A DNA stretch of 8,946 nt, from positions 1 to 8,946 of the forward strand of contig JAAFIJ010000089.1 of assembly GCA_013298675.1 (NCBI GenBank). The letters run 5' to 3'. Within the stretch, counting starts at the first letter, position 1. Every line of letters begins with the position of its first letter. Shown piece by piece: positions 6,645-8,946 of the stretch. The DNA comes from Rhodobacterales bacterium. GTDB taxonomy: Bacteria; Pseudomonadota; Alphaproteobacteria; Rhodobacterales; Rhodobacteraceae. The notes under the pieces are model-generated. The model had not been told where the DNA came from, made no database searches, and was given only the letters and a program-made list of their open reading frames with translations. Made by a program: the position numbers and the translations under genes.

Positions 6645-6670
6645 CCATTGCAGTGGTGTACAATTGTACA
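6645..6670. promoter_or_regulatory. Two abutting palindromes between iolD and iolB, candidate operator
   Basis: TGTACAATTGTACA (6657-6670) is a perfect 14-bp palindrome. Directly adjoining it, CCATTGCAGTGG (6645-6656) is a 12-bp palindrome with one imperfect pair. Together they fill more than half of the 46-base iolD-iolB gap. Half-sites of the TGTAC/GTACA type occur in operators of several regulator families, including GntR/HutC types, but the binding protein is not identifiable here. On the minus strand, TACAAT within the palindrome could also act as a -10 for iolB, though no good -35 is present at the right distance. Confidence 0.5.
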
Positions 6671-6677
6671 ATCCAGA

Positions 6678-8501
6678 TCAGTCGCCCGACCATTGCTTGG
6701 TTTTTGCCGCTACAAGTGCCTCGCGCGCCGCATTCACTTCGGCCCGCGTTGACACTTCGGGAACACCTACCTCCCACCAAGAGCCGCCCGCCTCGGTCGA
6801 TGGCCACGGATCAGTATCGATCACGATAACGACCGGCAACGCAGAGGATTTGGCTTTGACCAGCTCAACTTCTAATTCCGCGATCGTGGCCACGTGAATC
6901 GCAACCGCTCCCATAGATTCAGCATGCTTCGCGAAGTCTATCTGTGACGGGTTCACGTGATAGCTTTCGTCGAGAAGGTTGTTAAACCCAGCCCCACCCG
7001 TGCCACGCTGCAAACGGTTGATACACCCAAAGCCACGGTTATCGGTCAGAACCAAAGTAAAAGGCAGCGCCATCATCACCGCTGTCGCCAGTTCTGAGTT
7101 CGCCATCATATAGCTGCCGTCGCCAACCATACAGATGACATCGGCCGTCGGCCGTGCCATTTTGATCCCCAACGCACCAGCCACCTCATAGCCCATGCAC
7201 GAAAACCCGTATTCCATATGATAACCGCCGGGTGCGGCATCCCAGATCTTGTGCAACTCTCCGGGCATGGTGCCTGCGGCCCCCATGACGATGGTCTTGG
7301 CAGATGCGGTCCGCTGAACCGCACCAATGACTTGCGAATCGGTGGGCAAGCCGTTGTTTTTCGGTGCAGCCTTAACCTCGGCCGTTTCACGGGCCCAAGC
7401 CGTGCGCAGATTGGACTCTGGCGACCAGGTCTTGCCACCCAAAGCAGCCGTCAATGCCAAAAGCGCCACTTTGGCATCCGACACCAAATTCAACGCCCCG
7501 TGCTTGTAGGCGTCATAAGCGGCAACGTTGATGGACATAATCCGCCGGGTTGGGTTCTTGAACAAAGACCACGACCCTGTGGTAAAGTCCTGGAACCGTG
7601 TGCCAAGCCCGATCACAAGATCAGCTTCGCCGCACACCGCGTTCGCAGAGGCAGCGCCCGTCACACCCACCGGTCCAAAATTCAACGCGTGATCAAAGCC
7701 AAGCGCGGATTTTCCGGCCTGAGTTTCAACAACAGGAATGCCATGCGCCGTCGCAAAGGCCGCAAGCTCTGCCTCGGCACCAGAATAGATCACACCGCCG
7801 CCCGCCACGATCACGGGCGATTTTGCAGCCTTAAGCGCCGAGATGGCATCGGCAAGCTCGGTCGCATCAGGTTGTGGGCGTCTGATCTTCCAAACCTTTG
7901 GAGTAAAGAACGTCTCTGGATAGTCAAATGCTTCGGCCTGAACGTCCTGACAAAAGGCCAAGGTCACCGGGCCGCAGTCCGCAGGATCAGTCATCACCCG
8001 CAAAGCGCGCGGCAGGGCTGTCATCACATGCTCTGGTCGCGAGATCCGGTCGAAATAGCGGCTGACCGGGCGGAAGCAATCATTGGCGCTGATCGTGCCG
8101 TCGCCAAAGGCTTCGATCTGCTGCAACACTGGATCGGGCGCACGATTGGCAAAAACATCGCCCGGAATGATTAAAACCGGCAAGCGGTTCGCATAAGCAA
8201 GTGCGGCGGCCGTGACAACATTCAACGCACCCGGCCCAATAGAGGTGGTAACAGCCATAGCACGCCGACGCTTGTGCGCCTTGGTATAGGCAATCGCGGT
8301 ATGGGCCATGGTCTGCTCGTTATGGCCCCGCCATGTTGGCAAATCATCGCGGTAGGCGTGCAGCGCCTCGCCAATCCCCGCCACGTTTCCATGGCCGAAA
8401 ATTGCCCAAACACCTTCGATAAAGCGGTCGCCCTCTTCGGTCATTTGCACGGACAACCAGCGCACCATGGCTTGGGCTGCAGTCAAGCGGATCGTTTTCA
8501 T
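6678..8501 (-). CDS. iolD: IolD, trihydroxycyclohexane-1,2-dione hydrolase (ThDP-dependent)
   Basis: This is the ring-opening enzyme of myo-inositol catabolism, EC 3.7.1.22, which hydrolyses 3D-(3,5/4)-trihydroxycyclohexane-1,2-dione to 5-deoxy-glucuronate with thiamine diphosphate. The product is 607 aa. The PYR domain occupies about residues 25-190, with the ThDP-activating glutamate in GHNEQTMAH (E62). A central domain at about 210-350 contains IVAGGGVIYSGAEAEL. The PP domain at about 390-565 carries the ThDP/Mg motif GDGS (460-463), ending at N488 in LTDNRG, the expected 28 residues after the first glycine. SCMGYEVAGALGIKMA (434-449) and DPWPSTEAGGSWWEVGVPEVS (564-584) are IolD-like. The ATG at 8499-8501 overlaps the iolC stop as ATGA and has AGGGA at a suitable distance. 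A TTG at 8549 would need a 52-base overlap with iolC and is rejected. Confidence 0.96.
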   Translation of the reverse strand: MKTIRLTAAQAMVRWLSVQMTEEGDRFIEGVWAIFGHGNVAGIGEALHAYRDDLPTWRGHNEQTMAHTAIAYTKAHKRRRAMAVTTSIGPGALNVVTAAALAYANRLPVLIIPGDVFANRAPDPVLQQIEAFGDGTISANDCFRPVSRYFDRISRPEHVMTALPRALRVMTDPADCGPVTLAFCQDVQAEAFDYPETFFTPKVWKIRRPQPDATELADAISALKAAKSPVIVAGGGVIYSGAEAELAAFATAHGIPVVETQAGKSALGFDHALNFGPVGVTGAASANAVCGEADLVIGLGTRFQDFTTGSWSLFKNPTRRIMSINVAAYDAYKHGALNLVSDAKVALLALTAALGGKTWSPESNLRTAWARETAEVKAAPKNNGLPTDSQVIGAVQRTASAKTIVMGAAGTMPGELHKIWDAAPGGYHMEYGFSCMGYEVAGALGIKMARPTADVICMVGDGSYMMANSELATAVMMALPFTLVLTDNRGFGCINRLQRGTGGAGFNNLLDESYHVNPSQIDFAKHAESMGAVAIHVATIAELEVELVKAKSSALPVVIVIDTDPWPSTEAGGSWWEVGVPEVSTRAEVNAAREALVAAKTKQWSGD

Positions 8502-8946
8502 GAGTTTTTCCCTATAACCGTAGCAGCCCCCGAGCGGGCATTGTCCCAAACATTACAAAGCCTGCGAAAGTTCGCGGCCATCGTGGCGACGGCGTCTGCA
8601 TCCGTCACGCGCCCTGCCATCCAGTCGCGCCCAACATCCGCGTGGATGGTGCGTCCAACAGCAAAGCCTTTAACCAGCGGGAACCCCGCGGCAAGCTTGA
8701 AGGCCGAAGCCAATTCCGCCTCAGACTGCCCCAGACCCAAAACCACAATCCCTTGGACAAAGGCGTCATTGCGCGAAATCGCGTCGCATGTAGCCTCCCA
8801 AGCCTCGGCAGTTTGCATCGGCTCCAGCTTCCACCAGTCAGGGTAGATGCCGATGTCATAGAACCGCTGGATCAGCTTTGCCGTACTAAGATCATCCACG
8901 GGCCCTACTTTGGACGGGATTACTTCTAACAGCATTTCCAGACGGT
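8498..8946 (-). CDS. iolC: IolC C-terminal part (DUF2090, aldolase-like domain), truncated at the window edge
   Basis: The reading frame is open from the right edge to its TGA, giving 148 visible residues. An internal ATG at 8933-8935 is not the start, as the frame continues upstream with codons RLE. The sequence matches the DUF2090 domain (PF09863): MLLEVIPSK near the left, WWKLEP, IVVLGLGQSEAELASAF, VKGFAVGRTI and DWMAGRVTDADAVATMAANFRRL. In many alphaproteobacteria this domain is fused to the C-terminus of IolC, 5-dehydro-2-deoxygluconokinase (a PfkB-family kinase). Its relation to class I aldolases suggests a role in the following aldolase step of inositol breakdown. The kinase part would be beyond the window and is not seen, so the fusion is inferred. 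A separate DUF2090 gene is the alternative. The stop overlaps the iolD start by four bases. Confidence 0.8.
   Translation of the reverse strand, partial: RLEMLLEVIPSKVGPVDDLSTAKLIQRFYDIGIYPDWWKLEPMQTAEAWEATCDAISRNDAFVQGIVVLGLGQSEAELASAFKLAAGFPLVKGFAVGRTIHADVGRDWMAGRVTDADAVATMAANFRRLCNVWDNARSGAATVIGKNS

Noticed and set aside
6062..6829. Plus-strand open frame (255 aa) opposite iolB and the end of iolD
   Set aside because: It crosses two real genes on the other strand and has no ribosome binding site or family features.
7218..8174. Long plus-strand open frame (318 aa) opposite iolD
   Set aside because: It lies entirely antisense to the well-supported iolD reading frame. Its translation is rich in Arg, Gly and His with no recognisable motif, as expected for a shadow frame.
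8502..8549. Upstream in-frame extension of iolD beginning at a TTG
   Set aside because: It would overlap iolC by 52 bases. The ATG at 8499-8501 has a good ribosome binding site and forms the usual ATGA overlap.

Overview
The window looks like chromosomal DNA of an alphaproteobacterium, most likely a Rhodobacteraceae/Roseobacter-type marine bacterium. This is inferred from three things: a phosphate operon with unusually long PstC and PstA permeases preceded by a soluble PhoR-type kinase, the C-terminal DUF2090 (aldolase-like) domain on what appears to be an IolC fusion, and the mid-range GC content judged by eye. Nothing here suggests a mobile element, phage, CRISPR array or RNA gene.

Left part (1-5298, all on the minus strand, so read right to left): phoR, then a Pho box and promoter, then pstS, pstC, pstA and the first 62 codons of pstB, which runs off the left edge. 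This is the high-affinity phosphate uptake and sensing module. PstS binds phosphate in the periplasm, PstC and PstA form the channel, PstB drives it with ATP, and PhoR is the histidine kinase expected to phosphorylate PhoB. PhoU and PhoB are probably just beyond the left edge. An 18-bp site matching the Pho box lies directly upstream of pstS, with a plausible -10 ten bases further on. A strong hairpin separates pstS from pstC. The pstC/pstA genes overlap as ATGA, and the pstB ribosome binding site overlaps the pstA stop.

Middle (5299-5825): a 182-base divergent intergenic region carries a perfect 16-bp palindrome and a weak Pho-like repeat. It is followed on the plus strand by a small unknown protein of 114 aa with an alpha/beta pattern like a degenerate receiver domain.

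Right part (5822-8946, minus strand): an inositol catabolism operon in the order iolC (C-terminal part only), iolD, iolB. IolD opens the ring of the trione/diketone intermediate, IolB isomerises 5-deoxyglucuronate to 2-deoxy-5-keto-gluconate, and IolC phosphorylates that product, with the DUF2090 domain probably linked to the aldolase step. iolC and iolD overlap as ATGA. The iolD-iolB gap holds two abutting palindromes that look like a protein-binding site. The iolB stop overlaps the stop of the plus-strand unknown gene, so the two transcripts converge without a terminator.

The core genes are well-known families. The parts least explained by known annotation are the small receiver-like protein, its palindromic control region, and the double palindrome inside the iol operon.
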